From positions 2,267,998 through 2,331,997 of the forward strand of contig NZ_CP098514.1 of NCBI RefSeq assembly GCF_023703775.1: a stretch of DNA of 64,000 nt. Reading direction: 5' to 3'. Both the position numbers and the translations under genes were made by a program. The notes under the pieces are model-generated. The model searched no databases and was not told where the DNA came from. It saw only the letters and a list, made by a program, of their open reading frames with translations. The DNA comes from Haloplanus sp. GDY1 (GTDB lineage: Archaea > Halobacteriota > Halobacteria > Halobacteriales > Haloferacaceae). Of this stretch, positions 14,452 to 22,559 are shown piece by piece (position 1 is the stretch's first letter; every line of letters begins with the position of its first letter).

Positions 14452-15242
14452 TGTTCGAGCGTCGATCGCTCCCCGAGGAACTGGACGCCGTCCGCGAGCG
14501 ACACGCACCCGACGCGCTCGTCCTCGACGCCGACGCCGACTTCGAGACGCTCCCCCCGGCGACCGCGGAGGATCTCGGCCTGCTGGTCGACGCCCTCGAT
14601 CCCGCGGCGTACCCCGCCGAGTGGGTGCCCGAGGACGCCCCCCGGCCCCTCCACCGCTACGCAGGCCCGGATTTCACCGTCGGCCTCCCGGGCGACGGGA
14701 CGGTGACGTGGACCCGCCAGACCGCCCCGCCGACCGTCCTCGCGAAGGCTCGCGCGGCGGGCACGCCCGACGACTTCCTCGATTTCCTGATCGCGGAGGC
14801 GCTCGTCCAGGTCGGCCTCGACGCCCCCGAGTCCTTCCTCCCGTTTTTCGGTGCGGCCTACCCGGACCTCGACGCGGCGGTCCCGCTCGACCCCGCGTCG
14901 GTCTATCAGATCGCGGCGGCCCTCTACGACGGTTGGCTCGGCCTGCGGACCCGGCCCGTCCTCTCCGACTGGGACGACGACCACCCCCGCCTCCATGGCG
15001 CGTGGGTCGACGCCGGCGAGGGGATCCGTGACCGCGTCGACGGCCTCCCCGGGGCGGTCGCCCGGGGCGAGACGGACTTCGCCGACGCGACGGAACTCGC
15101 CTGTTCGGCGATCAAGCACGGCCTCGACCTGCCCGCGCCCTTCGCCGCCCTCGATACGACGGCCTACGTCGACTACGGCCCCGAGTACGCCGTCCGGTGG
15201 GCGGCGACGACGTTCGAAAAACTCGACGAGCGCGACGGGTGA
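14451..15242 (+). CDS. Conserved haloarchaeal protein, unknown function (possibly DUF7089)
   Basis: This 263-residue soluble acidic protein starts at ATG 14451, which overlaps the stop of the preceding microprotein gene. No catalytic motif is visible. Conserved-looking blocks include RYAGPDFTVGLPGDGTVTWTRQT (about 64-86) and the helical DFLDFLIAEALVQVGL (about 105-120). From memory it fits a haloarchaeal family near the origin named DUF7089, but this is not verified. Confidence 0.7.
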   Translation: MFERRSLPEELDAVRERHAPDALVLDADADFETLPPATAEDLGLLVDALDPAAYPAEWVPEDAPRPLHRYAGPDFTVGLPGDGTVTWTRQTAPPTVLAKARAAGTPDDFLDFLIAEALVQVGLDAPESFLPFFGAAYPDLDAAVPLDPASVYQIAAALYDGWLGLRTRPVLSDWDDDHPRLHGAWVDAGEGIRDRVDGLPGAVARGETDFADATELACSAIKHGLDLPAPFAALDTTAYVDYGPEYAVRWAATTFEKLDERDG

Positions 15243-15299
15243 GCGGCGGGCCGGGATTCCCCCGTCGATCCGCCCGGCGTTTCGACCCCGGTCACCCGC

Positions 15300-15884
15300 T
15301 CAGGTCTCGAACGACGCGGTCACGTCGCCGTCGACGCCCAGGTCGAGCACCCCGTCGAACAGGTCCCGAAAGCGTGACAGCGTCTCCTCGTCGTGGACCT
15401 CCTTCGAGAGGTGGAACAGTCCGACAGCGTCGTACTCGACCAGCAGGTCGAGCAGCCGTTCCGTCGCCTGGTACACCCGCTCCTCGTCCGCGTAGTACGC
15501 CATCTCGGTGAGCGAGTCGACGCTCACCCGTCGCTTGCCGCCGTGGCTCTCCAGGAACGCCTCGGTCTTGTCGACGATGCCGTTCAGGTCGTCCGGCGAG
15601 GCGACGTAGTGGACGCGGTCCGAGGGGCGGCGGGAGTAGCCCCGCTCGACCGAGAGCGTATCGAGGATGTCCGCGCGCGACTCGTCGACGTCGTAGTGTT
15701 CGAGTTTCTGTTCCACTTCGCGGGCGGTGGTTCGGGTCGAGATGACGAGGAAGTTGTCCGTGTCGGTCTTCAGAAAGTCGGTGTCGATGCGGTCGGTCTC
15801 GCCGATGCTCGGGTGGAGCAAGAGCACACCCGTCCCGCCGGGAATCGTCTCCGGCGCGCCGTCGATGGCGAGCGTGTAATCCAT
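15300..15884 (-). CDS. Degenerate RecA/KaiC-like protein (possibly DUF7090)
   Basis: This 194-residue protein has the strand-helix pattern of the KaiC/RecA ATPase fold. It keeps LLLHPSIGETDRID where Walker A should be, with no GxxGxGKT, a Walker-B-like VSVDSLTEMAYY (about 120-131), and later EYDAVGLFHLSKEVHDEETL. ATP binding is therefore probably lost. Haloarchaea carry several such pseudo-ATPases, often with regulatory genes. The function is unknown. It is convergent with the preceding gene, with 57 bp between stops. Confidence 0.65.
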   Translation of the reverse strand: MDYTLAIDGAPETIPGGTGVLLLHPSIGETDRIDTDFLKTDTDNFLVISTRTTAREVEQKLEHYDVDESRADILDTLSVERGYSRRPSDRVHYVASPDDLNGIVDKTEAFLESHGGKRRVSVDSLTEMAYYADEERVYQATERLLDLLVEYDAVGLFHLSKEVHDEETLSRFRDLFDGVLDLGVDGDVTASFET

Positions 15885-15976
15885 ACCACTTCCACCGACT
15901 GGACGGACTTAACTTCTGCGAGGCGTCCGCTCGGGCCTCGACGCGGGAGGGCGCCGTGACCGCCCCGGTCGAACGA

Positions 15977-16420
15977 TCAGAACAGCGAGTCCGCCGTCGC
16001 GGCGCCGACGACGCTGAACACCGCGCCGACGCTGACGGCCTTGAGCGTCACCTCGACCGTCCGGACGGCGACGCCCCCGACCGTCGGCCCCGGGGGATCG
16101 CCCAGGAACGTCCCCGGCGCCCCGAACGCGAGTGCGAGCGCGACGACCGAGCAGTACGAGACGACGATCAGGGAGACGAACCGGAGCGGGACGCCCCCGA
16201 TCTCCGTTTCGCGCTCCGGGTCGCGGTCGTCGGCCTTGTAGAGCGCGCCGTATCCGATCCCGAGGACGATGCCGACGGTCGCGAGCGCCTGCACCCACGA
16301 CATGTTCGCGGCGAGCGTCCACACCTCCTCGGTGACGACGAACGGTCCCGCGAGGAGGAACCCGCCGACGATCTGCTGGGCGGTGTCCGTCAGTTTGAAC
16401 CGCCGACTCGCTCCGACCAT
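15977..16420 (-). CDS. DUF2391-type integral membrane protein
   Basis: This 147-residue protein has four hydrophobic segments at about 15-33, 43-60, 79-100 and 118-143. Its conserved-looking sequence resembles the DUF2391 family (TAQQIVGGFLLAGPFVVTEEVW near the start). No enzymatic motif is seen. It is transcribed divergently from the AI-2E-type transporter across 83 bp. Confidence 0.65.
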   Translation of the reverse strand: MVGASRRFKLTDTAQQIVGGFLLAGPFVVTEEVWTLAANMSWVQALATVGIVLGIGYGALYKADDRDPERETEIGGVPLRFVSLIVVSYCSVVALALAFGAPGTFLGDPPGPTVGGVAVRTVEVTLKAVSVGAVFSVVGAATADSLF

Positions 16421-16503
16421 ACCCCACCCTCGCGCTCCCGGTGTATAGGCGCGCCGCTCGATCCCGGGAAACGGTTTTCACCGCGCCAGTCGCAGGTGCC
16501 ACC

Positions 16504-17505
16504 GTGACGCTCCAGCGACGGTACGTCCTCGGGATCCTCGTCGCCGTGCTGGCGGTCGGAGCCGCTGCCCTCCTCGCGGACGTGCTCGCGACGGTCTTTT
16601 TCGCCGTCACCGTCGCGTACCTGCTCATCCCGCTCCGGGAGGAACTGACGGATCGCGGCCTCTCCTCGTGGCGGGCCAGCCTCGTCGCGACGATCACCGC
16701 CGCCGGCGCCGTCCTCGCGCTCGCGCTCCCGCTCGTGGTCGTCGTCGCCACCCGCCTCGACGCCGTCGTGACCTTCCTCCTGGGGCTCCCGCCGACGTTC
16801 ACCGTCGACGTCTACGGGTTCTCGGCGACGGTCACCCTCTCCGAGGCGCGGTCGGTCGCCGTCGCCTTCGGCCGTCGGCTCGCTCGCTCCTTCGCCGTCG
16901 CGGCGCCCGTCCTCGCGCTCAAACTGACGGTGTTCGTGATGGTGCTTTTCGCCCTCCTCTCGCGGACGGCAGACGCACACCGCGCGACCATCGCCGTCGT
17001 CCCGCCCGGCTACCGCGACGTCGTTCGGGCGCTGAGCCGCCGGACCCGCGCCACCCTCTTCGGCATCTACGTCCTCCAGGCGGCCACGGCCGTCGCCACC
17101 TTCGCCGTCGCCCTCGTGCTCTTTTTCCTGCTCGGCTACCCCTACTTCCTGACGCTCGCCGTCCTCTCGGCGGTCCTGCAGTTCCTCCCCGTCGTCGGCC
17201 CCTCGCTGCTCGTGGTCGTCCTCTCGGTCGCTCACCTGGGCGTCGGCGAACCGACCCGCGCGGCGCTGGTCTTCGTCACCGGGAGCGTCCTCGTGGCGTG
17301 GCTCCCCGACGTGGTCGTCCGGCCCCGCCTGGCCCGCGAGACGGCCGACCTGCCCGGCAGCCTCTACTTCGTCGGCTTCGTCGGCGGCCTCCTGACGGTG
17401 GGCACCGTCGGCATCATCGCGGGTCCGCTGGTCGTCGCGCTCGTCGTCGAGGCTGCCGAACTCCTCTCGGAGGAACTCAACGCCGTCCCCGTCGACGAGG
17501 ACTGA
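16504..17505 (+). CDS. AI-2E family (TerC-unrelated, PF01594-type) membrane transporter
   Basis: This 333-residue protein starts at GTG 16504. About eight transmembrane segments follow the AI-2E/PerM layout: two N-terminal pairs, a soluble stretch (about 95-140), then LFFLLGYPYFLTLAVLSAVLQFLPVVGPS and a final pair containing PGSLYFVGFVGGLLTVGTVGIIAGPL. Family members export small molecules or act in Na+/H+ exchange, so the substrate is not known. An upstream in-frame start exists, but the GTG immediately precedes the first hydrophobic segment. It is convergent with tssB, with 6 bp between stops. Confidence 0.82.
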   Translation: MTLQRRYVLGILVAVLAVGAAALLADVLATVFFAVTVAYLLIPLREELTDRGLSSWRASLVATITAAGAVLALALPLVVVVATRLDAVVTFLLGLPPTFTVDVYGFSATVTLSEARSVAVAFGRRLARSFAVAAPVLALKLTVFVMVLFALLSRTADAHRATIAVVPPGYRDVVRALSRRTRATLFGIYVLQAATAVATFAVALVLFFLLGYPYFLTLAVLSAVLQFLPVVGPSLLVVVLSVAHLGVGEPTRAALVFVTGSVLVAWLPDVVVRPRLARETADLPGSLYFVGFVGGLLTVGTVGIIAGPLVVALVVEAAELLSEELNAVPVDED

Positions 17506-17511
17506 CGGGGA

Positions 17512-18300
17512 TCACGGGCCGTCGTCCGCGCCGGCCTCCAGGGGCCCGCCCCGCTCTTTCCACTCCGTGAGGCTCCCCTCGTAGAAGTCGACGTCGCCGT
17601 ACCCCAGATGCCGGAGGACGACGTACGTGTGGCTGATGCGCCGGGCCGTGTTGCAGTAGAGGACGATCCGTCGGTCGGGCGTGATCCCCCGGTCGGCGAG
17701 GAGCGATTCCAGTTCGGACCGGGGTTTCAGCCCTCGGGTCTCCTCGTCGACCAGTTCCCGCCAGTCGAGCTGCACCGCGCCCGGGAGGTGACTCTCCTCG
17801 TACTCCCACGCCTCGCGGGTGTCGACGATCACCGCCTCGGAGTCGAGCGCGTCCCGCACCGTCTCGAAGTCGACCAGCGGCGACGACTCGGGGTCGCGGA
17901 CCTCGTAGGTCGTCGGCGTCACGTCCGCCTCGGCCGTCGTCGTCCCGTGTCCCCGACTCCACGCGCTGAAGTCGCCGTCGAGCAGGTGGAGGTCGCGGTG
18001 GCCGTACAGCAGCGCCGTCACCAGGAACCGGGCCGCGAAGACCCCGTGTTCGTCGTCGTAGGCCACCAGCCGGTCGTCGGCGGCGATTCCCGCCTCCGAC
18101 AGCAGCTCCGCCCACCGCTCCGCCCCGGGGAGCATCCCCTCGTCGTCCGCCTCGCTCCGGAACGTCTCGAAGGGGACGTTGACCGCGCCGGGCACGTGAC
18201 CGATGCCGTCGAACTCCCAGGCGTCGCGCACGTCGACCACGCGCACCTCGTCGCGGTGGGCCGCGAGCCAGTCGATGGATACCACGATGTCCTCGTCCAT
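17512..18300 (-). CDS. tssB: Sulfurtransferase with tandem rhodanese domains
   Basis: This 262-residue protein has two rhodanese domains, the first (about 1-120) inactive and the second (about 135-255) carrying the catalytic Cys in YCNTARRISHTY. It is expected to transfer sulfane sulfur from thiosulfate or a persulfide. The active-site loop CNTARR differs from the CRIGER loop of the neighbouring divergent tssA, implying a different acceptor. The start at ATG 18300 fits the family N-terminus (VVSIDWLAAH). The symbol follows haloarchaeal naming and is less certain than the function. Confidence 0.85.
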   Translation of the reverse strand: MDEDIVVSIDWLAAHRDEVRVVDVRDAWEFDGIGHVPGAVNVPFETFRSEADDEGMLPGAERWAELLSEAGIAADDRLVAYDDEHGVFAARFLVTALLYGHRDLHLLDGDFSAWSRGHGTTTAEADVTPTTYEVRDPESSPLVDFETVRDALDSEAVIVDTREAWEYEESHLPGAVQLDWRELVDEETRGLKPRSELESLLADRGITPDRRIVLYCNTARRISHTYVVLRHLGYGDVDFYEGSLTEWKERGGPLEAGADDGP

Positions 18301-18509
18301 GCCCGGGGCTGGGGGCCCGTCGGATTTAGTGACGGCGTTTCCGCGGTTCGCGCGCCCGTCGCTCTTCGTGGCAATGTTTGCCGGAACGTCGCGCCGTCGC
18401 ACCGACGGTTCGGGGCCGATCCGGGCCGGCGAACGGTTCGTCCCCGGAAGCTGTGGCAATTCTTTCCGGTTCAGGTGAGGAATGGCCGTGTCTGCCCGTT
18501 GTGTGAGGG

Positions 18510-18515
18510 TTATAG
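18510..18515 (+). promoter_or_regulatory. Likely TATA box of tssA
   Basis: TTATAG lies 27-32 bp before ATG 18542, predicting a leaderless or very short-leader transcript, as is common in haloarchaea. Confidence 0.45.
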
Positions 18516-18541
18516 GGGAGGGTGACGTAGGTGGGATCGCC

Positions 18542-19408
18542 ATGTCAGATTCAGCGTACGCGAAGGACGTTCTCGTCTCGGCGGACTGGGTGGAAGACCA
18601 CCTCGACGACTTCCAGAGCGACGACCCCGACTATCGACTCGTGGAGGTCGACGTGGACACCGAGGCGTACGACGACGCCCACGCTCCGGGTGCCATCGGC
18701 TTCAACTGGGAGACCCAGCTGCAGGACCAGACCACCCGCGACATCCTCTCGAAGGGCGACTTCGAGGCGCTGCTGGGTGGCCACGGCATCTCGGAGGACT
18801 CCACCGTCGTGCTGTACGGTGACAACTCCAACTGGTTCGCGGCCTACACCTACTGGCAGTTCAAGTACTACGGCCACGACGACGTGCGCCTGATGGACGG
18901 CGGCCGGGACTACTGGCTCGACAACGACTACCCGCTCACGGAGGAGGTGCCGGAGTTCCCCGCCGTCGACTACGAGGCCTCCGGTCCCCGCGAGAGCATC
19001 CGCGCGTACCGCGAGGACGTCGAGAACGCCATCGAGCGCGGCCTGCCGCTGGTCGACGTGCGAAGCCCCGAGGAGTTCCGCGGCGAGATCCTCGCGCCCC
19101 CGGGACTGCAGGAGACCGCCCAGCGCGGCGGCCACATCCCCGGCGCGCGGAACATCTCGTGGGCCGCGGTGACGAACGACGACGGCACGTTCAAGACCCG
19201 CGAGGAGATCGAGGACCTGTACGCCGAGGAGGGCATCGACGGCGAGGGGACGACCGTCGCGTACTGCCGGATCGGCGAGCGCTCCTCGGTCGCCTGGTTC
19301 GCGCTCCACGAACTCCTCGGCTACGAGGACACCATCAACTACGACGGCTCGTGGACCGAGTGGGGGAACCTCGTGGGCGCCCCGGTAGAGAAAGGCGAGG
19401 CCGAGTGA
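18542..19408 (+). CDS. tssA: Thiosulfate sulfurtransferase (rhodanese)
   Basis: This 288-residue tandem-rhodanese protein is highly characteristic of haloarchaeal TssA: DVLVSADWVEDHLDDF start, NWETQLQDQT, YGDNSNWFAAYTYWQFKYYGH, then the active loop YCRIGERSS in the C-terminal domain (about 235-243) and a WTEWGNLVGAP end. The CR-G-R loop is typical of thiosulfate:cyanide sulfurtransferases. It is divergent from tssB across 241 bp. The last ~17 bp lie in one copy of a dispersed repeat. Confidence 0.93.
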   Translation: MSDSAYAKDVLVSADWVEDHLDDFQSDDPDYRLVEVDVDTEAYDDAHAPGAIGFNWETQLQDQTTRDILSKGDFEALLGGHGISEDSTVVLYGDNSNWFAAYTYWQFKYYGHDDVRLMDGGRDYWLDNDYPLTEEVPEFPAVDYEASGPRESIRAYREDVENAIERGLPLVDVRSPEEFRGEILAPPGLQETAQRGGHIPGARNISWAAVTNDDGTFKTREEIEDLYAEEGIDGEGTTVAYCRIGERSSVAWFALHELLGYEDTINYDGSWTEWGNLVGAPVEKGEAE

Positions 19409-19459
19409 CCGCAGGGAACGAGGCCTCGTGGCGGAACGGCGAGCGGTAGCGAGCCGTGA
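19392..19459. repeat. Repeat copy B of a ~70-bp dispersed element
   Basis: This is the reverse-complement counterpart of 14226-14293. Bases 19426-19459 match 34 of 34. The remainder (19392-19425) overlaps the tssA stop codon and is about three-quarters identical. It may be a haloarchaeal intergenic repeat located at gene ends. Confidence 0.75.
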
Positions 19460-19564
19460 AGCGGGCGAGGCCGACGACTAGTCGACCTCGAATCGACCTC
19501 GAATCGGCCCTCCCGAACCCCGCGGCCGCCGGTCCGAACGACCGTTCTTTTCGATCCGGCGCGC

Positions 19565-20440
19565 TCACCCGCCGCGCTCGACGCTCGATTTCAGCAGCGC
19601 CGCGTGGGTCAGGAGGTAGTCCCGCTCCCCGACGAACCGGACCACCGACTCGGGGAGGGCGCCGGCGTCGAGCGTCACCGCCTCCGTGGGATTCCGCCGG
19701 TCCAGCAGTTCGTCGATCACCGACCGCACTCCGGCGTCGACGCCCCCGACGTCGAACGTCGGCGCCGACGCCCCGTCGATCGGATCCAGGTCGAGCACGT
19801 ACCAGGCCGTCTCGCTGAAGAAGGCGGCGTCGGTTCGCTGGAGTTCGTGGCCCCGATAGACGGTCCCGTCGACGCGGAAGTAGCCCCCGAGGAAGAACCG
19901 TCGCGCCCACGCCCCGCGTTCCGTCTCGGGGTAGAACCGCGCGCGATCCGAGACGGCCGCCCGGACGAGTCGTCGCCGGTCCTCGGGGAGGTTCGAGACG
20001 GGCGTCACCGTCGCGTCCGCCGGCGGCGTCGCCTCCCGCGCGTCGGCGAGGTAGCGATACCGCGGCCCGCCGGTCGCCCGCACCGCGTACGAGCCGGCGA
20101 CGTCGGACTCGTCGGCGGCCACCCGTGCCCGGCGAAACAGCACGAACGGGGCGTCGGGCGAGGACACCCGCGCCGGCGCGTCGACCCGGAGCGGACCGTC
20201 GCCCGCCGCGGCCTCGCGGATCCACGCCTTCAGGTTCGGCGGGTACACGCCGATCCGGTCGCCCTCGTCGGCGTTCGCGACGGGGACCGGGTCGAATCGG
20301 AGGCGCGCCGGATCGGGTGCGGCCGTCGCCGTGTCGGTCGAGGGATCGGGCGTCGAGGAGGAACTGCTGCCACACCCTGCGAGGCCGGCCAGCAACGGGC
20401 CGACCCCCGCGAGGATGCGACGGCGCGACGGGCGGGGCAT
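19565..20440 (-). CDS. Secreted lipoprotein, unknown function
   Basis: This 291-residue protein has a Tat-like signal (PSRRRILAGVGPLLAGLAGC) with the lipobox Cys at residue 23. A Ser/Thr/Pro/Asp tether (24-45) precedes the mature domain. This is typical of haloarchaeal lipoproteins exported folded by Tat and anchored on the outer face of the membrane. The mature part has no motif I recognise. No operon partner is evident; the 5' end faces the end of an NmrA-like gene. Confidence 0.75.
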   Translation of the reverse strand: MPRPSRRRILAGVGPLLAGLAGCGSSSSSTPDPSTDTATAAPDPARLRFDPVPVANADEGDRIGVYPPNLKAWIREAAAGDGPLRVDAPARVSSPDAPFVLFRRARVAADESDVAGSYAVRATGGPRYRYLADAREATPPADATVTPVSNLPEDRRRLVRAAVSDRARFYPETERGAWARRFFLGGYFRVDGTVYRGHELQRTDAAFFSETAWYVLDLDPIDGASAPTFDVGGVDAGVRSVIDELLDRRNPTEAVTLDAGALPESVVRFVGERDYLLTHAALLKSSVERGG

Positions 20441-20519
20441 ACCTCCTCCAACTCGCCGCGGGGATAAGTGTCTTCAGAAGGGTCAGCCGAGCGTTTCGGT
20501 CACCGCATCCGGGTGGCCG

Positions 20520-21401
20520 TCACCGCGTCGCGGCGGGCGCCGGGTGCCAGTGGTCGCTCGCGTCGAGGTACGCCGGGAGGTCCGTGAGATCGATGCCGTA
20601 TCGTGCGGACAGGTCCTCGATGTCGGCGTCGTATCCGACCGCGTTGAACCACGCGAACATGTCGGCCATCTCGTCGCCGGCCTCGGCGCGGTAGTCCTCG
20701 ACGTCGACGTGGATCGGCTCCACGTCGGTCCCGAGGTGATCGGCGAAGACGCCGGCCATCGATTCGAGCGTCCGGTCGTCGCCCGCGAGTTCGATCACCT
20801 CGCCGACGAACCGCTCGGGGTCCCCGAAGGCCGCGGCCGCGATCCGTCCGATGTCGTCCGCGTCGACCAACTGGAGCGTGACGCCCGCGGCGAGGGGCAT
20901 GGGGAGCCGGCCCGCCCGGATCTCGTCGGTCGGGGTCCGGTCGAAGTTCTGCATGAAGAACACGGGCCGAACGATCGTCGCGTCGATCCCGAGGCCGTCG
21001 ATGTGGCGTTCGATCCCGTATTTCGACTCGAAGTGGGCCAGCCCGGTGTCGCGGTCGGCGCCCCCGACGGAGGAGAACACGAGGTGGTCGACCCCCGCCT
21101 CGGCGGCGGCCGTCGCCATCGTCTCCCCCTGCCGTCGCTCCGCGGCCGTCCCGTCCTCGAAGAAGGTGGTGACGAGGAAGACGCCGTCCATCCCCGCACA
21201 GCACTCGGCCATCCGCTCGGCGTCGGTCAGGTCGCCCTCGAGGACGGTGACGCCGCGCTCCGCGAGGGCTCGCGCGCCCGCCCCGTCGGCGTCGCGCGTC
21301 AGCCCGTACACCTCCCACTCCCCGTACGCGCCCGACGTCAGGTGGTCGACGACGGCACCGCCCTGCTGTCCGGTCGCGCCCGTGACGAGAATCTTCGACA
21401 T
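20520..21401 (-). CDS. NmrA-like NAD(P)-binding oxidoreductase/sensor
   Basis: This 293-residue atypical short-chain dehydrogenase begins MSKILVTGATGQQGGAVVDHL, the NmrA-type nucleotide motif (GATGxxGG). It continues with VLEGDLTD, a VFLVTTFFEDG strand, HLVFSSVGGADRDTG and FESKYGIERHI. The classical YxxxK appears shifted or lost, as in NmrA/HSCARG proteins that sense NADP redox state rather than catalyse. The physiological target is unknown. The start at ATG 21401 gives the canonical N-terminus. It is divergent from the next gene. Confidence 0.85.
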   Translation of the reverse strand: MSKILVTGATGQQGGAVVDHLTSGAYGEWEVYGLTRDADGAGARALAERGVTVLEGDLTDAERMAECCAGMDGVFLVTTFFEDGTAAERRQGETMATAAAEAGVDHLVFSSVGGADRDTGLAHFESKYGIERHIDGLGIDATIVRPVFFMQNFDRTPTDEIRAGRLPMPLAAGVTLQLVDADDIGRIAAAAFGDPERFVGEVIELAGDDRTLESMAGVFADHLGTDVEPIHVDVEDYRAEAGDEMADMFAWFNAVGYDADIEDLSARYGIDLTDLPAYLDASDHWHPAPAATR

Positions 21402-21506
21402 AGCAAACGTGTAAACGGCTTCACAGGACATAACCTCGTATGGAGGCGTGATAGCACGCGCTCGCCTCCCGATGCATACAAACCGGGGCCTCACGTACCG
21501 CGAGCC

Positions 21507-22130
21507 ATGGACGAAACGACGCTCGTCGACACCGTGACCGACGACCTGGAGACGGAACTCTCCCGACTCGGCTCCTCGAAGTGGCTGTACGCCCTGACCG
21601 GCGGCGAGATGACCGGCGACGCGGTTCGCGCCGCCGCGGCCGCCGACGCCGACGCCGCGGCCGAGCGGTTCGAGACGTGGGCGGCCGACGCCGAGGGCGA
21701 GGGCGAAGCGGAGGCCGCGACGCTCTTCGAGTCCCTCGCGACGACGGCGGCCGACCGACGCGAGGCGGTCGACGCCGACCCCGCCGACGCCGACCGGCGG
21801 ACCCACGGGACGCTCGCGGGTCTCGACGGGACCGCGTCCCGCCTCGGCGGGGCGCTCGGCTACGCCCTCGTGACCGACCGGACGCTCGGCCAGATGGTCG
21901 GCTTCTTCGTCGGCGACGCCGACCCCTCGACGGCCGACACCTTCCGTGACCTCCGGAGCGAGGCCGCCGCCGACCGCGACCGGATCGTCGCCACGCTCGA
22001 TTCGGCCCTCGACGGCGGGGACGACTGGGACCGCGCCCGGAGCGCCGCGACGGCCGTCGTCGAGGCCGCCTACGAGGAGTACGTCGAGACGCTTCAGTCG
22101 ATGGGGATCGAGCCGAAGAACGTCTGTTGA
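21507..22130 (+). CDS. Haloarchaeal helical protein, rubrerythrin-like
   Basis: This 207-residue, almost entirely helical and acidic protein begins DETTLVDTVTDDLETELSRLGSSKWLYALTGGEMT. It continues with Ala-rich helices and TLGQMVGFFVGDADPSTADTFRDLR. The pattern recalls haloarchaeal proteins annotated rubrerythrin-family, which have a four-helix ferritin-like fold. The full set of ExxH di-iron motifs is not visible here, so an iron enzyme is doubtful. A Shine-Dalgarno sequence is not obvious. The TATA-poor upstream is shared with the divergent NmrA-like gene. Confidence 0.55.
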   Translation: MDETTLVDTVTDDLETELSRLGSSKWLYALTGGEMTGDAVRAAAAADADAAAERFETWAADAEGEGEAEAATLFESLATTAADRREAVDADPADADRRTHGTLAGLDGTASRLGGALGYALVTDRTLGQMVGFFVGDADPSTADTFRDLRSEAAADRDRIVATLDSALDGGDDWDRARSAATAVVEAAYEEYVETLQSMGIEPKNVC

Positions 22131-22206
22131 GGAATCTCCACCCGAAGCGTGGGGGTTCGTGAACGGTTCTCACATCCCCGTCCCTTCTCACGCCCGCCGT
22201 CCCCGC

Positions 22207-22476
22207 TCACACCCCGTCGAGGGTCTCGCGGTACTCGCTGATCGCGTCCATCGCCGCCTCGACGTGGGCCGCCGCCTCGCCCTCCGTCGCCGCCGCGAGT
22301 TCGCGTAGGGCGTTCGTGTGTCTGGCGAGGCGCCCGTGGTCCGTCTCCGACTCCCGCGTCGCCAGCGTGGCCAGTTGGTCCGCCTGGTATTCGAGCCGGT
22401 CCTTCGCGTCGCCGTCGGTCAGTTCCGCCGCGGCCGACAGTTCGTCGCTCGCTCGCTGGAGTTGGGGTCGCGTCAT
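22207..22476 (-). CDS. Small helical haloarchaeal protein (possibly DUF7553)
   Basis: This 89-residue protein starts at ATG 22476 (TRPQLQRASDELSAAAELTDG). It is predicted to form two or three amphipathic helices with LEYQADQLATLATRE and RHTNALRELAAATEGE. Proteins like this are widespread in haloarchaea and uncharacterised. The family name is from memory. It is divergent from the SLC13 permease across 83 bp. Confidence 0.65.
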   Translation of the reverse strand: MTRPQLQRASDELSAAAELTDGDAKDRLEYQADQLATLATRESETDHGRLARHTNALRELAAATEGEAAAHVEAAMDAISEYRETLDGV

Positions 22477-22559
22477 GGTCGGCGCTACGCCCCCGGGGAT
22501 CAAGTTCCTGTCCCTGTCGACCTCCACCTATATTTTCGCTCCCCGCGGAGTGGGAGGCG

